A DNA stretch of 64,000 nt from Dendrocalamus latiflorus. Lineage: Eukaryota; Streptophyta; Magnoliopsida; Poales; Poaceae. The position numbers and the translations under genes were made by a program. Within the stretch, counting starts at the first letter, position 1; each line of letters starts with the position of its first letter. Shown piece by piece: positions 10,909 to 21,289 of this stretch. The notes under the pieces were generated by a model. That model did no database searches and was not told the DNA's origin. It worked only from the letters and a program-made list of their open reading frames with translations. The stretch covers positions 17,876,102 to 17,940,101 of the forward strand of contig CM029622.1 of assembly GCA_017311315.1 (NCBI GenBank), given 5' to 3'.

Positions 10909-13762
10909 GTTTCATTTTCACTTAACCACTAAACATTCTCTCTCAACATTTGAACTAGACGGGCATGCAGGGAAAAGACATGCATATAATAGCTATACTC
11001 AAAAATGGACTTATATTGTGAAATTAAATGACTGACTATTTTCAAAAAAATGGACTGATATATTGTGAAACAGAAGGAGAGTATCCATGGAGCATGGACT
11101 ATTACTCATGTATGATATGCTATTATGAAATTGCTCCTTCACATAGTCTGAGCTAGTTTAGATTGATTTATCATGATCTTCCATATGTAACTTAGCTCTT
11201 TATCATGCTAGCAAATTAAAAATACAAAACTTGAAGTAGCACATGTCAATGTTTGATCTCATGACTAGTTTTGCTTTAGTGATCCTTTTATTATTCATGC
11301 TATGTCAAATATGCTCTTTTAAATCTAGAATTTAAATTGAGCTATACTAGTTCTTTGTTAAAGTATGAGTTTACTTCTCCTAGACTCCTGTGGTTATGAT
11401 TAGATATTGCTTACGGACATAGTAGTAGCTCATTGTTCTTAAAATAGAAAATAAAATAATAATAAAAATGATCTCTTTTATATGAGAAAAACTGATCTCA
11501 TCAATTTTTTCTCATGAGATGGCTTGCTACCGCACTAAGCAACTTAGGGGAGTCTTGGATGATCAAGACCATATTTTCAAGCTTATCGCTTGGGGTGGTT
11601 GGCAAAGGCTTGAGATATAGCACATGGCTAATTAAAAGTGAAGAAAACAAAGAATTATAAAAAATAGTTGAAGCTTATGAGACAGTTGTGGATGATTCCT
11701 AGTCTAAAACTTAGTTTACTAAGATAAGATCAAAATGTGTTTCCAAAAGTGCTAATTGTGCTCAGATTTAAAGTGCTTGAACAACATGATTTAATATTAA
11801 ACTTGTAGCACTACCGATTTAATTATACCTTTTTAGTTCTATTTAGCTTATTGATATGACTTGGCTTATTTTTTATACCTTTGATTAAACTAAAAATTTG
11901 AGCAACTTGACATGTTGTGGGGATACTCGAATTTACCAGGAATCTCCGTATTCACGCAACTATCTAGGATTTCAGTTGCGTGTAGATTGATAAACAATTT
12001 GCTTACGATTACAATACCATAACAGGAGTCTTACATAAAATATGACATAGCTGTCGATTACAGAGTTTTAAATCTTTCAAGCCAAACTTAGTTATACTGC
12101 AGATAAAAGATAACAAAAGACGACCACACCACATGCTACACTTGAGTGTATGCTCGACCTAGAATGTGTAATCTTCACTATATAGTACTCATCATTTACT
12201 AGCATGTTCTCTTCATATTGTTCATTGTCTAAGCTAAAATATACAAGAATGAGTAGAATTGTACTCAACAAACTATGATGGTAAAGTCTTATAGTGCATT
12301 TAAAGATTTCAAGGGAAATGTCTATCAAGTAGGGTTTATCTTGGACCTATTATCTCCAGTACCCATATAATTTTATTTATAAACATTGGACTTAAATCAA
12401 AACAAGTTCATAAAGAAAATTTTGTTAAGGGGGCTGTATATCAGCAAGTTATCTCACTTTCAAAGTTACCACAATTTTAACCAACAATGTTCCTTATGCC
12501 TTGATTTGGAAATCACCCCTTTGACACAACTCCATTAACTGGAAGCATTGTACATTTGAACGATTTGGTTTAATCTCTACAGAGAGTGCCTAGCTTTACC
12601 CACACGATACCCAAGACTTGATCAAAGATGGGATAACAGAATTCATCACTGATTCGCAACATTAATACTACCTAATACAGAGTGGGTCCCTTAACAGGCC
12701 TAGGTATGGGTAACCACTCCGCTATTCCCAGATGTTAGACTATGGCATAGGCCAGTCTATGGTCCACGCCAACACCGAATCTACCCATGGTAGCACCAAT
12801 GAAACTAATATAGTAACCAAATCAAGTTTGAGTAATCGATCTTGTGGATGGGTGGTAATTATATCATTTCTCATGGCACAAGTTAATTTCTACATGCTTT
12901 GGGCAGGACCACCTTTCCAGTAGAGATTTGTGTGGGGTTAATAGGTTTTTTCCCAATTGTGCTAGCATTTGTTTTAGATGTGGGCTACTTGCTCCATCTA
13001 TTTAATGTGTTAGAAATGGAAACTTGCAAGCCAACCATCCCAACTATTTCATCCTTATGTTCTAGGATTAAGGTTTGAGAGAGAAGTATGAGTGTTGTTG
13101 TGTACTCTCCTGTCCTCCTTATAGAGTGGCTATGAAACCTTTAATTTAACTAGCAATATAATCAACTCTGTTCATCTCTCTTGAAGTGTTCTTGTCTTGG
13201 ATGATTTGCTATTGTCTTGTTGGTTCTTTACCTCTTCTCTCTCCTTCTTGATCCTGCTGCAAGCCAAGGACATGTAAGTGGTAGTGATATCTCATGTAGA
13301 TCAAATCCTATTCATTTAGGCACTGTGGTTTGTAAGATTTTGATGTTGCCTAGTCCTTGCTTAATTTGGAGCTTTTCTTGAAGAATCTTAATATGAGGGT
13401 CTTGGCTTCGAATCTTTGGGTGGTCTTGTTTGCTGTGATAAGCGAAAACTTATCCAGTGCTATCTTGGTTGTTCTTAACCCACGAGCAAGTTGTTTCTCA
13501 ATTCTTTGAGTTTTGTCTAGTTTTGGAGCAACCTCACACGTTTTGAGGAAAGATTTAAACTTTTGCCAAGATTTATACAATCCTTTGATGGAATAGGTTT
13601 TTGAGACCTCAGCAAGGTGTGTGCAAAGTTTCACATCATTTGAACTTGGGTTTTGAAGTTTGCACCAAAATTGGATTTGGCCCGGGCTGATTTTGTATTA
13701 TAGGAACAGGGAAGTGGTTAGACAACTCCTAGGCCTGGTCAAACCGACTGCTGGTATAACAT
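10909..13762. other. No gene seen; AT-rich intergenic DNA
   Basis: Nearly 2.9 kb without a protein I can recognise on either strand. Open frames are short and of ordinary AT-rich composition. No terminal repeats, tandem arrays or structured RNA signal stood out. Confidence 0.5.
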
Positions 13763-15094
13763 TGAGGAGACCGACTAGAGGGGGGGTTGGGTGAATAGGC
13801 TCTTTTAAAAATCTTCCTTTGACTAAAACCGAGTTTATATGTGGAATCGTAAATCTAATCAGTTTTGCACAATTAGGCCCTAAATCATCTAGTTTCACCT
13901 AAGTGCACAAATATCTTAAGTCTATGTTAAGATTTGCAATTCTAGGGTAACAAGTATGCAATTCAATTCTAGAAACGTAAATTGCAAGAATGTAAATTAA
14001 GCACAAGAAAACAAACCACACTTGATATGGTTTCTTCTTATCATGGTGTTCAGAGACTTGTCAGTCTCTCCTAATTCATGTTGAGGTATACCCAAATGGA
14101 TTGGACCGGCTCCATGAATTAAGTCAACCACCTTAATTTCCACAAGTGGTAGCTCTTTCCTGCTCCAGGTAGGTGAGCTTCAACCTTCACAATACACCGG
14201 GGCTCTTCACAATCTTGTTTGAAGACATCATTGGACAACCATACCTCCAACGCCGTCTAGAAGTTGACAACCTACAAGACTAATAAGTCAAGCCCCTTAC
14301 TTCATTCTCACCAAGTGTATCGAATGCACAAACTCAAATGGATATGGAATTCATCTCTATATGTAACACATGTAACTAACGACCTCTCTCCTTGCTTACA
14401 AGGTGTAATACATACACAATTGAGAGGAGAGGGTCACATTAGCTCAAGAGATTAGAATGGGATGCAGCAACCTACCCCCAACCGGCCATGGTGGGTATAT
14501 ATAGCACTCACCACAAAAACCAGCCGTTGGAACAAGATTTAGCAAAAATCAGTCGGGGCTGGTACTACTATCAACTAATGGCCGGTATTACTGCTCCCAC
14601 TGCAATGGCTAGAAAAGTAGTTGTTATAGTCACTGTCAGTATTACCGCCCATATAGGGTCTGGTATTACCACTAGGTCTAGTCATACCGCTACACAGGCC
14701 AGTCATACTGCATGGCCACAAACCAAAAAAAGTCTCTCTAGAAAAATACTATCAACAACAAATGCCAGGCCATAATGCATGGGCTGGTCGGACTGCTTAC
14801 ACAAAGTTGGTCATACTACCGGCCAATCCAACTGTGTACACAACGCTGGTCGTATCGCCGATAAAACCGCCACACAAAATGTGGTCATACCAACAGCTAG
14901 TCTGATTGCTCATACAGAGCCGGTTGTACCGCCCTAGTCATACCGCCATACAAAGTGTGGTCATACTACATGGCCTCTCCAACCACTCACACAAAGCCGG
15001 TCATATCGCCTCGATCACTTCAACAAATTTGCAAAACACATTCACAAATGATAGTACCATGCATAGAACTAGAAATTGGTGCCAGGAGATGTCA
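13763..15094 (-). mobile_element. Probable solo LTR of a SIRE-like copia element
   Basis: Read on the minus strand this has the layout of a long copia LTR. A TATATATA box lies at 14496-14503, and the 3' end carries the stretch found near the LTR ends of elements B and D here (plus strand ACCGACTAGAGGGGG then GGTGAATAGG near 13773-13798). The upstream part (about 14540-15050) repeats TCATACCGCC- and GGTATTACCGCC-like words about a dozen times. No internal domain follows on either side. The left end is set at TGAGGAGACC; the right end is approximate and no target duplication was found. Confidence 0.6.
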
Positions 15095-15104
15095 GATACA
15101 TACG

Positions 15105-15710
15105 TTTGGACTTTGGGCCGCTTGTCGCTCTGCTCTTCCAGATGCAATACAACCATATCTACTTCTGCAGTCTGTTTGATCAATTCGGGCACCCTAACAA
15201 CACACAACGCATGGACCATGGTACAATCGATCTAGGCCATATAGGTTTACATTATTTTAGACGTCTAAAGTTAGGGCCTGTTCATAGTTAGAAGTGAATA
15301 CGAATACCTGGCTTTTCAAAATGACTTTCTTATTCCTCTCGGTTCTGTCTCGATCAAGAATAAAGTAGGGGGTCATAGGTGCATCATGTACCCACTCCTC
15401 TAGCTCCCATTTCGCGCATGTATCTCTCCCTCGCTTTCTCCACCACTCGTCTCCTCCTTCTAAAAGTCACTTCTTTCAGCTACCACTATTCATTTTTAGC
15501 TAAAAACCATTATCCACAGCCAATAAGGCATCAGCTGTAGCCAATATGAACAGCCCCTTAGTTATAGGCAGAGACTTAATCGATGGCACAATAATGTGAA
15601 ATACAAAGGCCTAGATCAAAATGTTACATGAGTCTCTTAGCAACTTTCTACAAACCGTCTCTGCTCTGTTCTTAGATCACAAATATATCTTAGACTTAGT
15701 GCATATTCTT
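15105..15710. repeat. Segmental repeat, copy 1 (uninterrupted)
   Basis: This segment matches 17795-17930 joined to 25293-25910, in the same orientation. Shared blocks include CCAGATGCA-TACAACCAT, GATCTAGGCCA-ATAGGTTTACATT, the MITE at 15274-15557 and CAGATCAAAATGTTACATGAGTCTC. It is the empty-site allele for two insertions in the other copy: Copia-1 after ACATT, and the hAT MITE at TCTAGCAA. Confidence 0.85.
15274..15557. mobile_element. Tourist-like MITE inside segmental repeat copy 1
   Basis: A 284-bp element with inverted ends GGGCCTGTTCATA and TATGAACAGCCCC, flanked by TTA on both sides (15271-15273 and 15558-15560), the PIF/Harbinger signature. The homologous copy at 25313-25577 has the same flanks, so the MITE was present before the segment was duplicated. 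Confidence 0.85.
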
Positions 15711-15800
15711 TTATATTCATTAATATTAATTTATTAATTTCCTAAAAGAAGGCCAGACACCCTCGCTCACATGAATAGTTAATTATTCACAAGATCAATA

Positions 15801-16103
15801 GGGCATGTTTATATTGTCTTCTGCTTCTGGTTTCTGCTTAGGAAAACCAAAAGTCAATACGAATACTTAGCTTCTCAAAGCAGCTTTTCCAGTTCTCTCA
15901 CTACCGTATCGCTCCAGGGATAAGGCATGAGGTTATAAGTACATCATGCACCACACTTCTCTCGTTCCCATCACGTACATGTATCTCTTTCTTATTTTTT
16001 CTACCGCTCACCTCCTCCTTATAAAAATTAATTATTTTAGTCATTACTATTTATTTTTAGTCAAAAACCTAAGCTATCAACAAAAGTCAATACAAGCGCG
16101 CCC
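15801..16103. mobile_element. Tourist-like MITE with ATA flanks
   Basis: Starts GGGCATGTTTATATTG and ends in CAATACAAGCGCGCCC, with ATA on both sides (15798-15800 and 16104-16106). Interior blocks such as GGTTTCTGC, ATCATGCACC and ATGTATCTCT relate it to 15274-15557. Its last 85 bases take part in the tandem duplication 16019-16222. Confidence 0.75.
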
Positions 16104-16222
16104 ATAATATGGATTGCCATTATAAAAATTAATTCTTTTAACCATTACTACTTATTTTTAGTCAAAAACCTAAGCTATTAAGTAAAAGTAAATACATGCA
16201 CGCCCATAATATGGATTGCCAT
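16019..16222. repeat. Two-copy tandem duplication, about 101-bp unit
   Basis: Copies 16019-16119 and 16120-16222 both run from TTATAAAAATTAATT through TTTTTAGTCAAAAACCTAAGC to GCCCATAATATGGATTGCC. The unit spans the right end of the MITE and its flank, so it arose after MITE insertion. Confidence 0.8.
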
Positions 16223-16666
16223 GGTGGATTTCAACCAGGTAATGGGATCGATGTAGATGGGCAATAGAGCTGCAAGTTGTACGTCATAACGATCCCTGAA
16301 TGAAAGTTCATCATGGATCCCATGCCTGTGGTGCTTTCACTGGACGAAAGCATGCAAAATCTACAGAACTGGGATGCTTCAGCCGCATAATTTGCATGGC
16401 TAGCTAGTCCTGGAAACTGTTTCGATTAAAAAGACATAGTCCAATATTTTTCAATTATACAAGTGAAATTATGTATTTTTATATTAACTGCTTAATTTGC
16501 ATGTCATGTGTGTCTTACAATAGCATCTGATTTTCTAATGCTCATGTCATTAATTATTCTCCTGTTAACACCCACCCGTGCTTCCATAAAAGAATGAAAA
16601 AAAAGAAAACTTCCACCCGTGCTAGCACCACGTGCATGTACTGTCGAATGATCCTGGTTTAGGCCC
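16223..16666. other. No gene seen; short intergenic stretch
   Basis: I see no open frame, inverted repeat or tandem structure that I can support in this 444-base interval. Confidence 0.5.
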
Positions 16667-16937
16667 TGATCAACCCGGTTTCGGCTTCTGGCTTATTTTT
16701 CACTATTCATAAGTTTCGTTTTTTTCTGAACTTTTGGCTTTTTGTTAAGCTTTTTTGCCGGTTCTTTTTTTTCCCGTATTTGTTTGTATTATACGTAATG
16801 GGCTAACATATTTTTTTATTTTTAAATTTTTTTAAATTTAATTATGCTAAATAAGCCTCTGTCAGCTACAGTGATTTTTTCAGCCAGCTACAGTGTTTTC
16901 AGCCATAAACCACGAGCTTTTCAGCCGAACCGATCAC
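16667..16937 (+). mobile_element. MITE family X, copy 2
   Basis: Collinear with copy 1 over its whole length (TTATTTTTCACTATTCATAA, GGCTTTTTGTTAAGC, TTTGTATTATACGTAATGG, TTAATTATGCTAAATAA, CAGCTACAGTG). The ends CTGATCAACCCGGTTTCGGC and GCCGAACCGATCACC are imperfect inverted repeats. No coding capacity. Confidence 0.8.
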
Positions 16938-17182
16938 CACCTAATGACTCTTGGCAAAGTCTTCTATTAATCTCTGAGTACGCTGACAACAGTAGACCGA
17001 CATCGATGTAAAGATGTGTTCGGGCTTGGATCAACTGTAGCAAGCGACTGCCACAATGATCACTGCATTTGGCCTGAACTATTGGATCTTGATCGGACGA
17101 TTGGAGCATACCCCCGTTACCCTAGCAGTGTACAGTAGTGCTGTAGTGTGCTTCTGTGCGGTGGCAGTCGCTCCGAAATTAA

Positions 17183-17773
17183 GGCCCCGTTTGGCACAGC
17201 TCCACCACCGGTTCCTAGAGCTGTTTGGAGCCGTTTTGTGCCAAACAGGGTAAAACAAAATAGCTCCACCCAAGGAGTCCCTTAAAACATGCTGAGACAA
17301 AAGATATGTATGAGATGGAGCTGAAAAAAGTAGCTCCACCCGGCTCCATCCGCAGGCCCGCATGCCACTGCCCTTGTACTTTCGTGAATTTACGCGATCT
17401 GCCACCGGCTCTTCTATTCTCCCGTTCCCGTTCCTCTGTTCGGTCTTCTCGTCTTCGACCGTGAAGAGAGCGCCGCCGCCATTAAATATTGGTTGCTAAT
17501 ACTTTGTATTATTTTAAATTTTAATTTTTTTTAATTCAAATTTACTCGGATGAAAAATCATGTAGAAACATACAGCTCTTGATGTTACTACAAGCCAAAT
17601 AGACAGGGGTATATTGGACAATTGACATCTCTCAACCATGCATGATAAAACAGGTGGAGCTGTTTTGCCAAAGTCTACCAAAACAGCTCCAGCTCCACCG
17701 GTGGAGCTGTTCGTGGAGCTGAAGCAAAAAAAAAACAGCTCCACTTGTGAAGTGGAGCCGTGCCAAACGGGGC
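17183..17773. mobile_element. PIF/Harbinger-type non-autonomous element, 591 bp
   Basis: Long inverted ends: GGCCCCGTTTGGCACAGCTCC on the left and GGAGCCGTGCCAAACGGGGC on the right. They are flanked by TTAA on both sides (17179-17182 and 17774-17777), consistent with a TTA-type target. Subterminal regions repeat GGAGCTGTTTTG- and GCTCCACC-like words in both orientations, as expected of transposase-binding sites. No transposase is encoded. Confidence 0.82.
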
Positions 17774-17794
17774 TTAAATTGCACTGAGACTACA

Positions 17795-17930
17795 CCGCTC
17801 GTCGCTCTACTCTCCCAGATGCAGTACAACCATCTCTGCATCAGCAGTCTGCCCGATCGTTTCGGGCGCCCAAACAACACGCAACGCACGGACCACGGCT
17901 CAGTCGATCTAGGCCAAATAGGTTTACATT
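17795..17930. repeat. Segmental repeat, copy 2, left part
   Basis: Matches 15110-15250 and stops exactly at the Copia-1 left boundary. The last five bases, ACATT (17926-17930), are the target-site duplication repeated at 25288-25292, where the homology resumes. Confidence 0.85.
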
Positions 17931-18171
17931 TGTTAGGAAACTGGGCCCACGGCCAGAATCCTGACATATTTGGGCACCCCACCGTAGACTATAAATAGGG
18001 ATCTAGATCCCCTCATTATGTACACATGAAAGAAAAGCAATAAAGAAAGATCAGGAGTTCTCTCTATCTCTGTGTGTGTTCAATCTATTCTTCTGTGATT
18101 CTGTGATTGATTCGTTCTTGTTCTAAACAGAGGAATCGCTCGGACTGGTCGCCAGCGACGGTTCCTCAACA
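17931..18171 (+). repeat. Copia-1 5' LTR
   Basis: A 241-bp direct repeat of 25047-25287, starting TG and ending CA. TATAAATAGGG at about 17990-18000 is a good TATA box, so transcription should start near 18025-18035 and AATAAAG at about 18040 may serve 3' processing. Confidence 0.95.
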
Positions 18172-18290
18172 CGTTATCAGCACGACTTCGCTCTGGTGAA
18201 CGAGGTAATCATCGAAGCACAGATTGAATTTTCTAGGTCGCCTTTTGAATCTGTATTTTCTTTTCGCATTCTAGATTGAATCTCTACGGT

Positions 18291-18508
18291 GCAAATCCGC
18301 CCTAATCTACCGCGAGCAGACTTGAAGTTGCCGGCACAATGCCGATCGGTAGATTGTGAAACGGGGTAGATGTTGATTGCACTGTAGATTAGAAACGATG
18401 CAAATCCGCCCCAAATCTACCGCGAGCAGATATGAAATCGCCGGCACAATGTCGATCGGTAGATTGTGAAACGGGGTAGATATTGATTGCATCGTAGATT
18501 GGAAACGA
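18291..18508 (+). repeat. 109-bp tandem duplication in the Copia-1 leader
   Basis: Two adjacent copies begin GCAAATCCGCC at 18291 and 18400. They share ATCTACCGCGAGCAGA, GATCGGTAGATTGTGAAAC and GGGGTAGAT. They lie in the untranslated leader between the 5' LTR and gag. Each unit contains GGTAGATT and AATCTACC words that could pair. Confidence 0.8.
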
Positions 18509-18639
18509 AAAATACATGCATTGTTTTCCTGTTCAATTTCTGCACAGCTATTGCATGAAAAAAGGGGGAAATTTTGCATAATCTCCGTACGAAAATTGGC
18601 AACGCTTCTTCTGTTTTGCTCTGCACGGCATCACACATA

Positions 18640-19500
18640 AAAAAGGCACTGCGCCGGAATGCGCATCGCCGCGCCTACATGCGTGTGCACCGCCGGCCCA
18701 ATAACGGCTTGCCGCCGGTCGTCGGATGGCCGCTGGCCGTCGGCCTGAAGCCGACGTCCGCCCGAAGCCGCAGTCAGCATCGCTCGTGAAGTCGCGGCCG
18801 TGCCGCCGCTGGAGTCCGCGCCCGCACGCGCCGGCACTGCCACATCCGGTCTTCCCGTGTAGTCCTTGCGCGCCGCTTGCATGCAGCCACTGTGCCCGCA
18901 CCACCTTCCTGCCGGGCCGCCCAAACGCCGGCCTCGGTCCCGTGTGGCTGCGCCGTCTCATCGTCCTCTCCGCGCCCCCGCATGCGCCCGGCCCCGACCT
19001 GTGCCCGAATGCAGCTGCTGGCCCGAAGCCACCCGCCGGCCTGAACCCGCCGTGCGCACCGCCTTGGCCCGAATCTGCCATGTGCGTCGCCTTGGCTTGC
19101 CCGAAGTAGCAGCCCGGGTCGTCGTCACCCGCCGCCGCACGACGCTTGACCGCGCCCGCAAGTGCATGCGCGCCGCCGTCGTGCCGGTTCCGCCCGATCC
19201 TGCAGCCGCCGGCCTCCTCCGCCTCACCCGTACGCGCCGCCGGCCGCTTGCTCCGAACGGCACCGCCCGCAAACGCTGCCAGCCGCCCGCTCCGAACGGC
19301 ACCGCCCGTAGCCGCGCCTCCTGCAGTGAGCAGCCCGCAGCCGGCACCTCGCCGCGCGCCGCCGCCTTCCGCCGCCGTGCCTGGGCCCGCCTCCCCTCAC
19401 GCTCGGGTCGTTGGCGGCGAGCGTAGCTCTGCCGCCCTTGGGCCGCCCCCCTCCCGAAATATCCGCCTCCTGCTCAAAAGAGCCGCCGCCGCTTGGTGAG
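18640..19500. other. GC-rich block in the Copia-1 leader, coding not supported
   Basis: About 860 bp of very GC-rich sequence dominated by GCC, CCG and CGC words lies between the leader repeat and gag. Long frames are open on both strands in several phases (for example 18866-19426 plus and 18548-19081 minus), the usual consequence of such composition. The translations are Arg, Ala and Pro-rich with no domain I recognise. It contrasts sharply with the AT-rich gag-pol that follows and could be a captured host sequence or a composition-driven leader expansion. Confidence 0.5.
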
Positions 19501-20199
19501 GTGGCTAGGGTTTACCCTAGCCACCGGACGTGATAGGCCGGCCGGGTGGGCCGCGAGTAGAGAGGAAGGAAAGGTGGGCCGCGGGAGAAGAAGGAGGAAA
19601 GATGGGCCGGGGGGAAAGGGAGGCCCGGCCGAAAAGAAAAAAACGGGGGTAGCCGGTGGGGGCGCTAGCCGTTTTACAGAAAGACCCCTAGACTTTGAGA
19701 AAATACAGATAGACCCTTAATTATTTAATATAAGTCCTGATTTCTTGCAGAGTAGGCCTCGTAGTTCCGAAAATTACGTATAAGCCCTCAAATTTACGAG
19801 TGGGTCCAGAATTTTGCAGAAAACCTCTCTGTAAATCAGGAAATTGCGTGAATTTTTCTCTGAACTGAAAATTTGCGTAAAAACCTTCTGGAATTGCAGA
19901 ATTCGCTGAAATTTCATATTTTAGCACAAAAGGGCCTCGGGAATCCGAATTTTGAATTATGTTTAGCATTTGAAGCTTATTTATTTATGCTATTATTATT
20001 CTCTGTATTTTCTATATTTATTTACTGTTTTGGTTAATTGTAATTACTGAAAATTGCTTTTAATCACTGAATTAGCAGTAAAATTTATAGAAAATGCATA
20101 GAAAATTCTGAAGCATTACGAGAACCTTTTGTACCATTTATTTACCCGCAGTGAATTATTCCATGCATGTCTACGAGCAGTAGACTTATACATATTTAG

Positions 20200-21049
20200 A
20201 TGACTAGTATCACGAACTGGGAGTTCTAGGAGCTGGCCCAGCATGGCCAAAACTATCTGACGTAGGCATCCGATGTCGATATTGTGCTTGGAGCCAGGAA
20301 GCTCCACGCCGCTGTTGGGATTGGCGGACTGAATGACGCTCAACCCAAACCTGAGGAGAATGATCAGGCACTTCATTTTCTCAGGCACCACCTCTGCCTC
20401 ACTCTTAAGAATGAGTATATGGCGGAGAAAAGCGCGCTAGCACTCTGGACCGCACTCAAGAAGCGGTTTGTGAGGCTGAAGTGGATCAGACTGAGGTTTG
20501 TCGACTTTAAGCAGAGCAGGGAAAAACAATTATGCCTTGCACAGGATTTGTACCCAATATAGAAAATTGAGAAAATCCTTCCACCCCAATGTAGTATAAT
20601 CCGCACGCAATTATCGTCAAGATGGCTATGAGGAATATGCCGAATTGATTGATATGATGCAAGTTGTGGAAGCTCAGGACGAAGTTCTCCGCAAGAACTA
20701 AGTCACTCAGCCATCTGGGAGCTCCACTGACCATGAAGCCAACGCCGAGAGCAACAAGGAGCGAAAGCCCTTGATAGAGAAAAGGGGAAGGAAGGGTAAG
20801 ACCGCAGCCCAGAAAGGCAAATCAGATACTCCACGAGAGAATAAGGCTAACAAGCCAAAGCGGGATGGCAAAGGGCAGCATGAAGCCCACTCTGCATCGG
20901 CAGAGGGGGAGAGTTCTAAACAGCTGCCTGCACCAATGGAGGTTGAAACCATCACGACAGCAGCACCCCCTCTCGACCTAAAAGCAGCCACCGCCATGAT
21001 TTCTCTTGAAGAGAACGTCACCCCCGAGAAAATAGCAGAAGAAGTCTAG
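20200..21049 (+). pseudogene. Copia-1 gag remnant
   Basis: From ATG 20200 the frame reads a copia Gag N-terminus (start MTSITNWEF, then LRHHL and LKNEYMAEKSALALW near 20380-20450, then KKRF and RLRFVDFKQ). In-frame stops occur early (9th and 21st codons after the start) and a frameshift lies near 20560-20640. The C-terminal part (20760-21049) is Lys-rich. No CCHC zinc knuckle is visible, so the gag-pol junction is probably deleted. Confidence 0.8.
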
Positions 21050-21289
21050 TGCACTGAATGCATTTCGACTTTAATTGTCATTTATTTTGTGTGGAAGAAT
21101 ATGTTAGAATTTGCATGGATGGTACTTAAGAATTGTTATTTTCTCGTGATGGTTGGATGATATTTGAAGAATTCATTCATTTATTCAGTTTATGATGGCA
21201 TGATATGTTCTGATATTAGAGTATTTTATCTATGTGTTGATTGCCTTCTCATGCATGTTAATAAATACCCTATATTAGAACATGTGTAG

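Noticed and set aside
18548..19499. Several long overlapping open frames on both strands in the GC-rich Copia-1 leader
   Set aside because: Open in many phases at once because of GC-rich composition; translations are Arg/Ala/Pro-rich with no recognisable domain.
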